Assembly (NCBI GenBank): GCA_913049915.1
Contig: CAJWZC010000032.1
Coordinates: 1-38,640 of the forward strand
DNA length: 38,640 nt
Direction: 5' to 3'
From: an uncultured Colwellia sp.
GTDB lineage: Bacteria > Pseudomonadota > Gammaproteobacteria > Enterobacterales > Alteromonadaceae
Each line of letters starts with the position of its first letter. Positions within the stretch are counted from its first letter, which is position 1. The notes under the pieces were generated by a model. That model worked only from the letters and a program-made list of their open reading frames with translations, was not told the origin of the DNA and searched no databases. Below are positions 27,411 to 36,113 of this stretch, one piece after another. A program made the translations under genes and the position numbers.

Positions 27411-28148
27411 TTAGGCTGCGCTAAGCTGAGACAACTCTTCATTACGCTTTTTATGAAACCAATGAGTTACCAACCACATACTTAAAACAAAAAAATTGAT
27501 AAAGATGAAGGCTAGCAATGGCGATTTTTCTGATTCATCAATCATGGCATAAATATAGAAATTCACTGCGGGCAGCAGCAACCAACATGACCATTTGATT
27601 AATTTAATATACTTTATTGACGACTCGACTCCTGCAATCGCATTATCTAAGGCTTTATCTGGACTATCACAACTTCGTTGCCAAATACGTAAGCGTATTT
27701 TTATTTCATAATAGACAAAAACGATCGATCCTAAAGCGCCGAAGGTAAAGTAAGCTATGGTAGCCGTGCCCCAACCCCCTTGATATAGAGCAACTGTAAG
27801 GGCAATGATAAGCCCAAGTGTCGCAATGATATCGATGGCTAACAAAGACTTTGCCCATAAGGTGCGTCTTTTTGTTTGTTTAAGTAATTTTTTAATATCA
27901 GTTTTTTTAAAAGGCTGTGCTTGCCAGTCTCGAGAAAGTATTAACCAATTTCCATCTAATGGTTGCTCATCTAAAGGTGGGGGTTGATTGTCTTTATCTA
28001 ACTCTTTTTCTGAGTCTACTGAACTATTTTTATGGGGTAATGAAACGACATTAATCTGTTTTGCTTTAACAGTAATTGAATGATCAGTTGTTATTTTACT
28101 GGGTTCTATCGTCGATGCATCTTCATTGTCCAATATTGATTTATCCAT
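27411..28148 (-). CDS. Four-helix membrane protein, putative partner of the ECF sigma factor
   Basis: A 245-residue protein without a recognised family. A soluble, charged N-terminal part of about 95 residues (with GNWLILSRDWQAQPFKKTDI near 66-85) precedes four predicted membrane helices: about 99-121, 127-147, 182-202 and 209-230. Its start overlaps the end of the sigma factor gene by 8 bases, so the two are translationally linked. Sigma factors of this class are usually held by a membrane anti-sigma factor encoded just downstream, and the cytosolic N-terminus could do that. No zinc-binding anti-sigma (ZAS) motif is visible. The role is inferred from position only. Confidence 0.7.
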   Translation of the reverse strand: MDKSILDNEDASTIEPSKITTDHSITVKAKQINVVSLPHKNSSVDSEKELDKDNQPPPLDEQPLDGNWLILSRDWQAQPFKKTDIKKLLKQTKRRTLWAKSLLAIDIIATLGLIIALTVALYQGGWGTATIAYFTFGALGSIVFVYYEIKIRLRIWQRSCDSPDKALDNAIAGVESSIKYIKLIKWSCWLLLPAVNFYIYAMIDESEKSPLLAFIFINFFVLSMWLVTHWFHKKRNEELSQLSAA

Positions 28149-28773
28149 GTTCTACTTCCCCCAACAACTGCGCTAATAATGTTTTCGCACGCTGTAATCG
28201 CACCCCTACTAAATTAGTAGTTATAACTAAAACATCAGCCATCTCTTGATAACTCATACCTTCTAATGCAAGTGTTATCACTTGTCGTTGTTCAATTTTA
28301 AGTTGTCGAATCGCTTGCGATAAACGAACTTGGCGCTGTGCTTGGTTGAGCTCTTGATAAGGTGTATTTTGTATCGCTGTTATATTTTCAACTTCAGCAC
28401 AACTGTCTATGTCAGAGGTTTTAACCATTTTAATTGCTTTGGCAACATGAGTGGCTAAAACATTATGAGCAATACGAGCGACAAAGGTTTTCACCGCAGA
28501 ATCTTGACGAAACTTAGGTAAAGCACGCCAAATGTTTAGCGCTATTTCTTGAAAAAGTTCATCTTGAATAGCGGACTTTGCTTCAAAACCAGTAATGATA
28601 TGACGTAGCAATTTTTCATGTTCCGTCATCCACGCGGTAAATATCGTTTGATGATCACCCTGAAGTTCTTTGGTATACGAGCGATCCAAGCGACTATCCT
28701 TGTGTTCAACTTTATTTGCTGCCGCATAAGAAAATTGAGTTATTGAAGTTATTAATTGAGTAGAATTTAACAT
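28141..28773 (-). CDS. ECF-type RNA polymerase sigma factor
   Basis: A 210-residue sigma-70 family factor with only regions 2 and 4. Region 2 holds QDELFQEIALNIWRALPKF (about 70-88) and TFVARIAHNVLATHVAK, which bind core polymerase and the -10 element. Region 4 holds QLKIEQRQVITLALEGMSY and an HTH (MADVLVITTNLVGVRLQRAK). The first 45 residues are unlike other ECF factors, so translation may begin later; Met49 (MTEHEKLLRHI) is an alternative. It overlaps the downstream membrane gene and follows the ABC permease gene by about 80 bp. An inverted repeat lies in that gap. Confidence 0.88.
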   Translation of the reverse strand: MLNSTQLITSITQFSYAAANKVEHKDSRLDRSYTKELQGDHQTIFTAWMTEHEKLLRHIITGFEAKSAIQDELFQEIALNIWRALPKFRQDSAVKTFVARIAHNVLATHVAKAIKMVKTSDIDSCAEVENITAIQNTPYQELNQAQRQVRLSQAIRQLKIEQRQVITLALEGMSYQEMADVLVITTNLVGVRLQRAKTLLAQLLGEVEHG

Positions 28774-28809
28774 GTTAATTACTTTAATATCATCTCTTAT
28801 TCTTTTCCT

Positions 28810-28829
28810 GTTCTGTTCGTATTCAGAAC
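28810..28829. promoter_or_regulatory. Short inverted repeat upstream of the sigma factor gene
   Basis: GTTCTG and CAGAAC flank 8 bases, about 35 bp before the sigma factor start. It could be an operator or promoter element for the sigma gene, but the arms are short and chance is possible. Confidence 0.25.
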
Positions 28830-28856
28830 TGAGATGGCTAAGCTGCTCTTCTTAAT

Positions 28857-30047
28857 TTAGCTTAACGCCATCACTACTTTTTCTGACTTAAGCTTTTTAG
28901 CTAACCCTAAAACTAAAGCTGCCGTGATAGCTATGGTTACAGAGCTAGTCGCAAAAACAGCTAGCCAATCGACGTCAACACCCTTAAAGATATTTTCAAT
29001 GATCATTGATTGACCCGAAATTGGCAACCAATTCAACCATTCAGGGCGGTCATCCATCATTGAAACAACAAAAGGAATAAAGGCAGGAATACCAATAAGC
29101 ATGCCTACCGTAGACTGAGCTTCTTTAAAACTCTTTGTTTGAAAGGCTACAAATAACTGACATGCCGTGGCAAAAAAACAAATAGGTAAAAGCAGTAACA
29201 ATAACACTAAGGCTGTTGATAAATCTAAACTGAAGGTAGCGCCAATTTTTGTTAAATCAACAAAACCCACAGAGATTGAAGTCAATACTAATATTAATAA
29301 CACACCAATTACAGAGACGGTTGAAGCACTGATCAATTTAGCGAATACAATTTTAAGCGTACTGACAGGTTGACATAACAACATTTCAAGCACATTTCGT
29401 TCACGCTCTCCTGCACTTGAATCAATAGCTACCGACAAACCCGACATAAAAGCAGCTAACATCAAATAAATACCAAGCATCATTGAAATCAACATAAAGG
29501 TCGCGTCAGGCTTAGCCGTGTCTTGCTCAACTAATTTTACAGGATTAAGTAATCGTATATCGACACCACGAAGTAACAAACGTTTATAACCAATCGACAT
29601 TGAAAATTCACGCACCGCATTATTAATACGCCTAACAGGTGGTTGAACAGCCTTGTCAGTATAGTCAGCTTGTAGATGCAATTTTATTGGTTTACCTGCA
29701 GCCATATCAACAGCATAATCTTCTGGGATTTCAATGGCTATATTTCGTTGTTCCCAAATAGAGCGTTCATCTTCAGGCACATCAGAAAAATCAAATAAAT
29801 TTTTATCTGCAAAGTGCGTTATCAACTTAGGGGCATGCTCCGCACCAACAAACTTAACGTAAACTGGCGGCTCATCAACCAACTTTTCAATCATTATTTT
29901 TGACATAACCATTATGCCAATAGGGGCTAAAATGGCCATCCCAAGCGCAACCATCAACGCACGTTTATCACGAAAAGCTTCCCTATACTCTTTCATTAGC
30001 AAGGCTTGTAACTGAATTAAATGTAGATTCAACTTTGAAGTAATCAT
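28857..30047 (-). CDS. ABC transporter permease, NatB/ABC-2 type
   Basis: A 396-residue inner-membrane permease. A first helix (about 32-52) is followed by a large extracytoplasmic region (about 55-180). A bundle of about five helices follows, including FMLISMMLGIYLMLAAFMSG, the stretch from STVSVIGVLLILVLTSISV and LDLSTALVLLLLLLPICFF. The cytoplasmic SSAGERERNVLEMLLCQPVS between helices is characteristic of NatB-type exporters. Its start overlaps the ATPase gene by 4 bases, so the two form a unit. The substrate is unknown; NatAB systems export sodium in Bacillus but the family is broad. Confidence 0.9.
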   Translation of the reverse strand: MITSKLNLHLIQLQALLMKEYREAFRDKRALMVALGMAILAPIGIMVMSKIMIEKLVDEPPVYVKFVGAEHAPKLITHFADKNLFDFSDVPEDERSIWEQRNIAIEIPEDYAVDMAAGKPIKLHLQADYTDKAVQPPVRRINNAVREFSMSIGYKRLLLRGVDIRLLNPVKLVEQDTAKPDATFMLISMMLGIYLMLAAFMSGLSVAIDSSAGERERNVLEMLLCQPVSTLKIVFAKLISASTVSVIGVLLILVLTSISVGFVDLTKIGATFSLDLSTALVLLLLLLPICFFATACQLFVAFQTKSFKEAQSTVGMLIGIPAFIPFVVSMMDDRPEWLNWLPISGQSMIIENIFKGVDVDWLAVFATSSVTIAITAALVLGLAKKLKSEKVVMALS

Positions 30048-30799
30048 GCTGCAACCCCTTCATCTGAACCAATTAACTTAACAAAGGCTTCTTCTAAATT
30101 CTTTTCACCTGCTAACTCACATAATTCTTGTGGTGTACCTTGTGCTGCAAGCTTGCCATTGGCAACAATAATTACCCGATCACACAAGGCAGCAACTTCT
30201 TGCATCACATGTGATGAAAATAAAATACAATGTCCTTTAGCTTTAAATTTAGCCAAATGATTACGTAATATACGAGTGCTCATAACATCTAACCCACGGG
30301 TAGGTTCATCAAGCACAAAATTTTGAGGCTGATGCACTAACGCCTGAGCTAAGGTTACTTTCATGCGTTGCCCTTGAGAAAAACCAACCGTTTTACGATG
30401 CGCTAATTCGCCCAACTCTAAATCTTGGATTACTTGCCCTATCGCTTGTTTTTTTGTTTTACCTGACATGCCATGAAGACTGGCAAAATAATCAATTTGC
30501 TCATAAGCAGTAAGACGTTCATACAAACCAAATTTGTCAGGAAAAATACCTAACTTGGCACGCGCTGCAAGTGGATCTTCAGTAACACTGATACCATCAA
30601 TGGTGGCAAATCCCTCATCAGCAGAAAGCAAACCGTAAAGTGTACGTAAACAGGTAGTCTTACCTGCGCCGTTTGGTCCTAAAATACCGGTGATTTCACC
30701 ATCTTTTGCAGTGAAAGAAAGTCCATCAAGGGCCTTGACGCTGTTTTTCTTATCTTTTTTATTAATAAAACTTTTATGTAAATTATTTACTTCAATCAT
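30044..30799 (-). CDS. ABC transporter ATP-binding protein, NatA type
   Basis: A 251-residue ATPase that powers the permease encoded just downstream. Walker A is GPNGAGKTT (about 41-49), the signature is GFSQGQRMKV, Walker B is FVLDEPTRGLD, and the switch histidine is in LFSSHVMQEV. The gene order hydrolase, ATPase, permease is compact: a 38-bp gap upstream and a 4-base overlap downstream. Confidence 0.95.
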   Translation of the reverse strand: MIEVNNLHKSFINKKDKKNSVKALDGLSFTAKDGEITGILGPNGAGKTTCLRTLYGLLSADEGFATIDGISVTEDPLAARAKLGIFPDKFGLYERLTAYEQIDYFASLHGMSGKTKKQAIGQVIQDLELGELAHRKTVGFSQGQRMKVTLAQALVHQPQNFVLDEPTRGLDVMSTRILRNHLAKFKAKGHCILFSSHVMQEVAALCDRVIIVANGKLAAQGTPQELCELAGEKNLEEAFVKLIGSDEGVAA

Positions 30800-30837
30800 T
30801 TCTATTTCCTTATTACCCTGTTAATCAATGAATGGCT

Positions 30838-32280
30838 CTATTGAATACCATTAACGCTGGTCATGAACGTTTCTTCAGGGATGTCATCAAGACAAGTTTC
30901 ATCAAGTACTTTTGGATCTTTTTTTGTTAAAAATTCATTCACAATCTCATTAGCACAAGTACTCGTAGCAACAATATGTGCAGTATTTTTAACAACTATG
31001 TGGTGGCTATTAGGTAAACTCTTAGCTGCGTATTCACCATTACTAGGCGGTGTTACGGGATCTAAATTGCCAGATAAAATAAGGGTTGGAATATTAGCCG
31101 TTACACTTTGATAAAAATTATTACTCGGGCGATATTTTGGAATCAATGGACAAATATTATCAAAGATGAAATGACCGGTATCACCATCAAAATTATTATT
31201 TGCATCAACTGCTTTCATTTTTTCTGATATTCTCGGCACATCTTCATTACACACAATATTAAAGTGCAAACCGGTATAAACTTGTTGTTCCCCTTCAGTA
31301 CTTGCCATTAAACCAATGAGTGGTTGGTAGTTACCTAAATATGCTTGATTAATAACTAGAGGCATCAATGAACGACCATTGGTACTATATAATTGCATAC
31401 GTAAGTTATTAATAAATTTTTCATCATCTAGAATAAATTTAATCGGCTTACCTAAACGAGGGTGCTGAATATCAATAGAGACCGGAGCGCTTGCTAAACG
31501 TAACTTAACTTTTTGAAATTCTTCAGCTAGGTCTGGGAAAGCTTGATGACAAGGTTCACTTTTTTGACAGTTTTCAACTAATAAATTAAATGCTCGGTCA
31601 ACACTTTGTCCAAATAGCCCAATGGGTACTTCAATTGGGCCTACTCCATCTAATACAACACTTTCAAGCGATTCTGGGAACATTCGCATATAAACTAAGC
31701 CCGCACGGGTACCATAAGAACCGCCATAGATATTTATCTTTGCATGACCTAATGCTTCGCGCACAGCATCAAAATCACGAATCGCATTTTCAGAATTGTA
31801 CTGGCTTAAATCTCCTTCAAATTGACTTACACATTCATTTACATCACTTGCTTTAAAGTCTTTAGTTAGCATGTTGTACACACTTCCTTCTTCTTCTAAA
31901 TCACAAGACAATGGGTGACTTTTACCGGTACCACGCTGATCAACTAAAATAATATCTCGCGTTTTCCGTACTTCACGGAAAGCTCTATTTAAAAGCATTG
32001 CTAACTCAGTCGCCGCTTGTCCTGGGCCACCTGCTAAAAACATTAGCGGTGTTTTGTACTCACTATCATCAATAGCAGGCAGTACTGCAAAATTAATTGA
32101 TATCTTCTCACCTTCAGGTTTTTGGTAATTTTCTAGTACTTTAAGCTTGCCACATTTTACTTGTGAGCGTATTTCACCTAAATGGCAGTTTTCTAACGTT
32201 AATTTATTATCATTTGCCAAACTCATTGTAGTCATTAACCATAAGCTTAGCGTCAAAAACGTTTTCCACGTTACTTTCAT
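30838..32280 (-). CDS. Secreted alpha/beta hydrolase, peptidase S33 (TAP-like)
   Basis: A 480-residue hydrolase with a signal peptide (about 1-22, ending LAND) that should act in the periplasm or outside. The oxyanion segment LAGGPGQAA, the block DIILVDQRGTGKSHPLSCD and the nucleophile elbow GGSYGTRAG (Ser188) are typical of prolyl/tripeptidyl aminopeptidase-like S33 enzymes. The remaining triad is probably Asp407 (LSGNLDPVTPP) and His435 (NTAHIV). Cysteines in the lid region fit a secreted protein. It probably trims N-terminal residues from peptides; specificity is unknown. First gene before the NatA/NatB-like exporter, suggesting a shared peptide- or toxin-related task. Confidence 0.88.
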   Translation of the reverse strand: MKVTWKTFLTLSLWLMTTMSLANDNKLTLENCHLGEIRSQVKCGKLKVLENYQKPEGEKISINFAVLPAIDDSEYKTPLMFLAGGPGQAATELAMLLNRAFREVRKTRDIILVDQRGTGKSHPLSCDLEEEGSVYNMLTKDFKASDVNECVSQFEGDLSQYNSENAIRDFDAVREALGHAKINIYGGSYGTRAGLVYMRMFPESLESVVLDGVGPIEVPIGLFGQSVDRAFNLLVENCQKSEPCHQAFPDLAEEFQKVKLRLASAPVSIDIQHPRLGKPIKFILDDEKFINNLRMQLYSTNGRSLMPLVINQAYLGNYQPLIGLMASTEGEQQVYTGLHFNIVCNEDVPRISEKMKAVDANNNFDGDTGHFIFDNICPLIPKYRPSNNFYQSVTANIPTLILSGNLDPVTPPSNGEYAAKSLPNSHHIVVKNTAHIVATSTCANEIVNEFLTKKDPKVLDETCLDDIPEETFMTSVNGIQ

Positions 32281-32626
32281 ATTATTTTTCCTTAATAAAG
32301 CGTTGAACAGTTAGTCTTAGCGTTTACATATTTATTACAGAAAAATAAAATAAAGTACAAATAAAATATAAGCCTATGATTTATAATAATATGACATAAC
32401 TTTATTATTTTCTTTAACCACATTAAGTACCATTATAAATATATAAATGGGGTTAGCACTATTGGAATCCGACAACTTCAGAAAGCAATCAACAACTAAA
32501 AACTAAGTAAGCAATAAGCTCTTCAATCCATCACAAGACTAAAAAAGTTGAAATAGCCATTCACAAACACCTGAATAAGCGATATGGTTTAGTTATATCT
32601 TTTTTAATGAGTGATTAGAATTACAT
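32281..32626. other. Divergent intergenic region, nothing recognised
   Basis: About 346 AT-rich bases between the S33 hydrolase (minus) and the EF-hand gene (plus). Both promoters should be here. No clear operator, terminator or reading frame was seen. Confidence 0.45.
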
Positions 32627-32845
32627 ATGGACTTAAATCAGTGGGTAGATGAATTATTTGAAGTGTTTGATGAAGATAAAGACGGTGTAATTAGTCGTTC
32701 TGAATTTGTTGAACTTATTGACGTTTTATTACAAGACAAAGGTATTCGCATGTGCGAAACCATATTTAACCGTTTTGATAAAAATCATAGTAACTCTATT
32801 TCTAAAGATGAATTGAAAGATATGGTTATTGAGTTAGCACTGTAA
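32627..32845 (+). CDS. Small EF-hand calcium-binding protein
   Basis: A 72-residue cytoplasmic protein made of two EF hands. The first loop is DEDKDGVISRSE (15-26) and the second DKNHSNSISKDE (51-62). Both have an oxygen ligand at positions 1, 3, 5, 9 and 12, and isoleucine at position 8, as in canonical calcium loops. One cysteine (Cys43) lies in the linker. No signal peptide. Calcium binding is expected; targets are unknown. The ribosome site upstream of the ATG is weak. Confidence 0.85.
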   Translation: MDLNQWVDELFEVFDEDKDGVISRSEFVELIDVLLQDKGIRMCETIFNRFDKNHSNSISKDELKDMVIELAL

Positions 32846-32975
32846 GTAAAGTCAGCTAATATACGTCACCAAGGCTAACAGTACATTTAGCCTTAGATAA
32901 ACTCTATCTTTACTTTGCTTTGTATTGACACTCAGCGTAAATTCGCACACTAAACTTATTAAATCAGCACATTAT

Positions 32976-33635
32976 ATGACTGAAAAAAAAGATCTTTCTT
33001 CAGCCAATTCTCAATCTAATCCCTATAGCTATAATGAAGAAAGGCTCAATGCTATAAGTCATACTTTTGGCCTAATATTAAGTTGTTTCGCATTCTTTTT
33101 ATTATTAAAAATTAGCCATGGCGATCCTACCAGAATCGTTAGTTTTAGTGTTTTTGGTATCAGCGGAATTCTACTCTTTCTCGCATCAACAATTTACCAT
33201 AGCTTAACTAATAATAGAGCTAAGCAGCTATTCAAACTACTTGACCATTGCGCCATATACTTACTTATTGCAGGTACTTACACTCCCTTACTTGCTATCA
33301 CATTAGCCGGTTCGCTTGGATATACTCTACTGGCTTTTATTTGGCTATTTGCTATTGCAGGTATTCTGTTCAAAGTAAAATTTGGTAATAAATACAAAAA
33401 GATATCTTTAGGTACTTATTTAGGTATGGGATTTATTTCGTTGAGTATTTTGGGAGAATTATATGAAAAACTCCCTGAACAGGCTATTGGTTTGTTGGCA
33501 CTAGGTGGACTAATTTATTCTCTAGGGGTATTTTTCTATGTTAAAAAAACAGTACCCTATACCCACGCTATTTGGCATCTTTTTGTATTAGGTGGCGCGA
33601 CTTGTCACTTTTTAATGATTTATTGGTACGTTTAA
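32976..33635 (+). CDS. Hemolysin III / TrhA family membrane protein
   Basis: About 219 residues from the ATG at 32976; a TTG at 32925 would add 17 residues and is less likely. Seven predicted helices and the family signatures are present: EERLNAISHTFGL at the start, ASTIYHSLTN and LLDHCAIYLLIAGTYTP in the middle, and HAIWHLFVLGGATCHF near the end. The conserved Ser, His and Asp residues are those of the PAQR/HlyIII zinc-dependent fold. Bacterial members (YqfA/TrhA) are linked to membrane-lipid homeostasis; the haemolysin name is historical. It follows the EF-hand gene by about 130 bp. Confidence 0.92.
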   Translation: MTEKKDLSSANSQSNPYSYNEERLNAISHTFGLILSCFAFFLLLKISHGDPTRIVSFSVFGISGILLFLASTIYHSLTNNRAKQLFKLLDHCAIYLLIAGTYTPLLAITLAGSLGYTLLAFIWLFAIAGILFKVKFGNKYKKISLGTYLGMGFISLSILGELYEKLPEQAIGLLALGGLIYSLGVFFYVKKTVPYTHAIWHLFVLGGATCHFLMIYWYV

Positions 33636-33828
33636 TTAAAAAACCATATCCAAGCAATATTAAACAAGCTGTTTAGGCATTAAATTAGAAGTACTACAGC
33701 GCTTACTTTGCCCACAAAGCCGAGCTCATATATGCATGACTTTGTCTTTACAAATAGTTCGCTTTGCCGTCTTAGCGGTCGTTCAAGTAATTGTATAACT
33801 TCAAAGTAGTATTAATAAACAGTTATAA

Positions 33829-35166
33829 TTAGATTAGCGAAGGAAATTCCAAATTAAAAGAAGTTCCTTGCCCTACTGTTGATTCAACTTCTAATTTACC
33901 GCTTAAATTATTTATAATAAGGTTATGAACAATACTTAAACCTAAACCTGTGCCACCTTCACCCCGTTTAGTGGTATAAAATGGTTCAAATATATTATCT
34001 TTAACTTCATCGGTCATTCCTTTTCCATTATCGCTAATTTTAATTGATAATATATCGCTACAAACTTTTGCTGAAATAATGACTTGATGATCACTAATGT
34101 CATCATTCGCTTCAAAAGCATGTGCTGCAGAATTTGATATGATGTTTGTGATCACCTGTGACATTTTGGCTGGACATGTTATAAAGTTTGGGGGATTCTT
34201 ATCTACCAATAACTCAATGGTTATACTTTTCTTATGCAGCATAGGTCTTAAGCTACCTATTAATGAGTTTAACCATAAATGAACATTAATGCTCATTAAG
34301 TCATCCGTATTAATACCTACAGCCATTTCTTTAAAGTTATCAACTAAATTTGCTGCTCTAGTTAAATTAAAAGATAGTGACTTTTCAGATTGATTAAGAA
34401 TTGAAATTAGGTGTTCTAATTCTGATTTTTTTAATGAATTAGATTTAACTTTAGAATTTAATTTTTCTAAGGCATCTTCAATATTAGAACCACACAATAC
34501 GGCAACACCAAGTGGTGTATTGATTTCGTGAGCAACGCCTGCAACTAAATTACCCAATGATGCCATTTTCTCTTGTTCTATTAATTTATCTTGAGTAAAG
34601 CGTAATCTATCGAGAGCACTCGATAATTCAGTGGTTCTTTCATTTACTTTATCTTCAAGCGAAAGGTTTAACTCTGTTAATTTTTTTTCTTTGTCTTCGC
34701 GCTCAATTTCGGCAGAAATACGGCCCGAAAATAGCTCGAATAGAGCTACAATTTTTTCACTATTGATGATTGTACTTTCATATAAAGCAACAATTAAACC
34801 AATAACCTCTCCATTTGAATCATGCAAAGGAGTACCTAAATATCCTTCTATTTTCATATCAATGAGTAATTGGTCGTTTGGATATAACTGGCAAATTCTT
34901 TCAGGATAAATACAAACCGAGTCGTCACTTACATCTGCACAAGGGGTATCGTTTAAAGAATATTCAAAGTTATCACCAATTTTACCTTTAGCAACAAGAC
35001 TAATCGTTTGTGATATATACCTTTCTTTATCTATTTTAGCGATAAATGTATAATCAGCATTAATAAGTTGATGTAATTGAAGCGTTAAATTATTAAAAAA
35101 CGCTAGTCCATAGCTAGACTTTAAACTTTTAATTACACTGGTTAAATTGTTGTCAAAAGCTTGCAT
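33829..35166 (-). CDS. Soluble GAF-domain sensor histidine kinase
   Basis: A 445-residue kinase without membrane helices. A GAF-like sensor domain (about 15-155) contains a cysteine-rich stretch (PCADVSDDSVCIYPERIC, Cys76, Cys85, Cys92). A coiled coil (about 155-200) leads to the phosphoacceptor motif GVAHEINTPLG (His213). The ATPase boxes are NSAAHAF, DNGKGMT and GGTGLGL. The response regulator gene is immediately upstream (20-bp gap), so they should form a signalling pair. The kinase core is very like the one at 484-2037 (EKMASLG-LVAGVAHE-NTPLG), suggesting a recent paralogous family. Confidence 0.9.
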   Translation of the reverse strand: MQAFDNNLTSVIKSLKSSYGLAFFNNLTLQLHQLINADYTFIAKIDKERYISQTISLVAKGKIGDNFEYSLNDTPCADVSDDSVCIYPERICQLYPNDQLLIDMKIEGYLGTPLHDSNGEVIGLIVALYESTIINSEKIVALFELFSGRISAEIEREDKEKKLTELNLSLEDKVNERTTELSSALDRLRFTQDKLIEQEKMASLGNLVAGVAHEINTPLGVAVLCGSNIEDALEKLNSKVKSNSLKKSELEHLISILNQSEKSLSFNLTRAANLVDNFKEMAVGINTDDLMSINVHLWLNSLIGSLRPMLHKKSITIELLVDKNPPNFITCPAKMSQVITNIISNSAAHAFEANDDISDHQVIISAKVCSDILSIKISDNGKGMTDEVKDNIFEPFYTTKRGEGGTGLGLSIVHNLIINNLSGKLEVESTVGQGTSFNLEFPSLI

Positions 35167-35186
35167 TACTACTCCTTGTAATTGAC

Positions 35187-36113
35187 TTATTTAATAAGTA
35201 AATTTTCTAGTGTTAAAACTACTTGAATAGAAAATGCGTGTAATAACTTTTTACTCTCTTTTGTTAATTTTTGTTCAGTTTTCAATAAAAATATGGTTTC
35301 AGTACCACGCTTAGATTGATAATAATTAACATAATGAGGGGACTGGTAAATACTTTCTTTTTTGCTCAGTGCTTCATTAAATAAGTCTATATATTGACTA
35401 GGTTTATTAAGCTTATCAGTTTTATTTAACATTACTGATTTTTCGGCATCAATTATAATTCGCCATGTTTCGTTACCACTCTGTGTTAGGGAGAATATAT
35501 CAGTATTTTGAATAACAAACTCGGCTTGTTCTGCATTCAGAACACAGCCTAGTTGGGTGATAACAGCTTGAGCTAAATCTAAAACTTCATCAATTTGAGT
35601 TAAATTAGCTATCGCATTGATAACAGCTTCTAAACCTTTTTGATATGTTTGAATACGAGTTAAATCACGATAAGAGCGAAGTGCGATATAACAAGTATGA
35701 TTTAATTTGTATTTAGTAATTTCAGTTTTGGCTAAGTATCCATCAATATCATAATCTTGCATAACATCATTGATTGGTGCAAAACCTGGCTGTCCTGTAC
35801 GAAGGACAACACGCGTAAAATAGTTTTCAAGTTCGTTACGAATATATTTCGAAACCTTCAAACCAGCATCATCAGACTCCATTACAACGTCAAGTAACAC
35901 TAATGCAATATCATTACGTTCACTTAATATTCTTTTAGCCTCGTTACCCGAATATGCGCTAATAAAGTCGATACTTTTTTCTTCAAACGAGAAATCTGAC
36001 AAAGATAATCGAGTCACTGTGTGTACTTCATCATCATCATCAACTATAAGTACTTTCCATGTATTAGTTGCTAGCGTTGGCAATAAATTCTCTTCTTCGC
36101 TTAACCAATCCAT
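35187..36113 (-). CDS. Response regulator with DUF3369-like output region
   Basis: A 308-residue protein. The receiver domain covers about 18-140, with the acidic cluster VDDDDEV (25-28), phosphoacceptor Asp75 (LVLLDVVM), Thr106 (LRTGQPG) and Lys129 (YLAKTE). The remaining part (about 145-308) has no DNA-binding motif and looks like the DUF3369 region found after receivers in many marine gammaproteobacteria. A longer relative would add an HD or GGDEF output domain; none is present here. It therefore may act by protein contact with the kinase or another enzyme. First gene of the two-gene operon with the GAF kinase. Confidence 0.85.
   Translation of the reverse strand: MDWLSEEENLLPTLATNTWKVLIVDDDDEVHTVTRLSLSDFSFEEKSIDFISAYSGNEAKRILSERNDIALVLLDVVMESDDAGLKVSKYIRNELENYFTRVVLRTGQPGFAPINDVMQDYDIDGYLAKTEITKYKLNHTCYIALRSYRDLTRIQTYQKGLEAVINAIANLTQIDEVLDLAQAVITQLGCVLNAEQAEFVIQNTDIFSLTQSGNETWRIIIDAEKSVMLNKTDKLNKPSQYIDLFNEALSKKESIYQSPHYVNYYQSKRGTETIFLLKTEQKLTKESKKLLHAFSIQVVLTLENLLIK

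Noticed and set aside
32925-32975. An N-terminal extension of the hemolysin III-family protein
   Set aside because: It begins with TTG and is not part of the family domain; the ATG at 32976 is sufficient.
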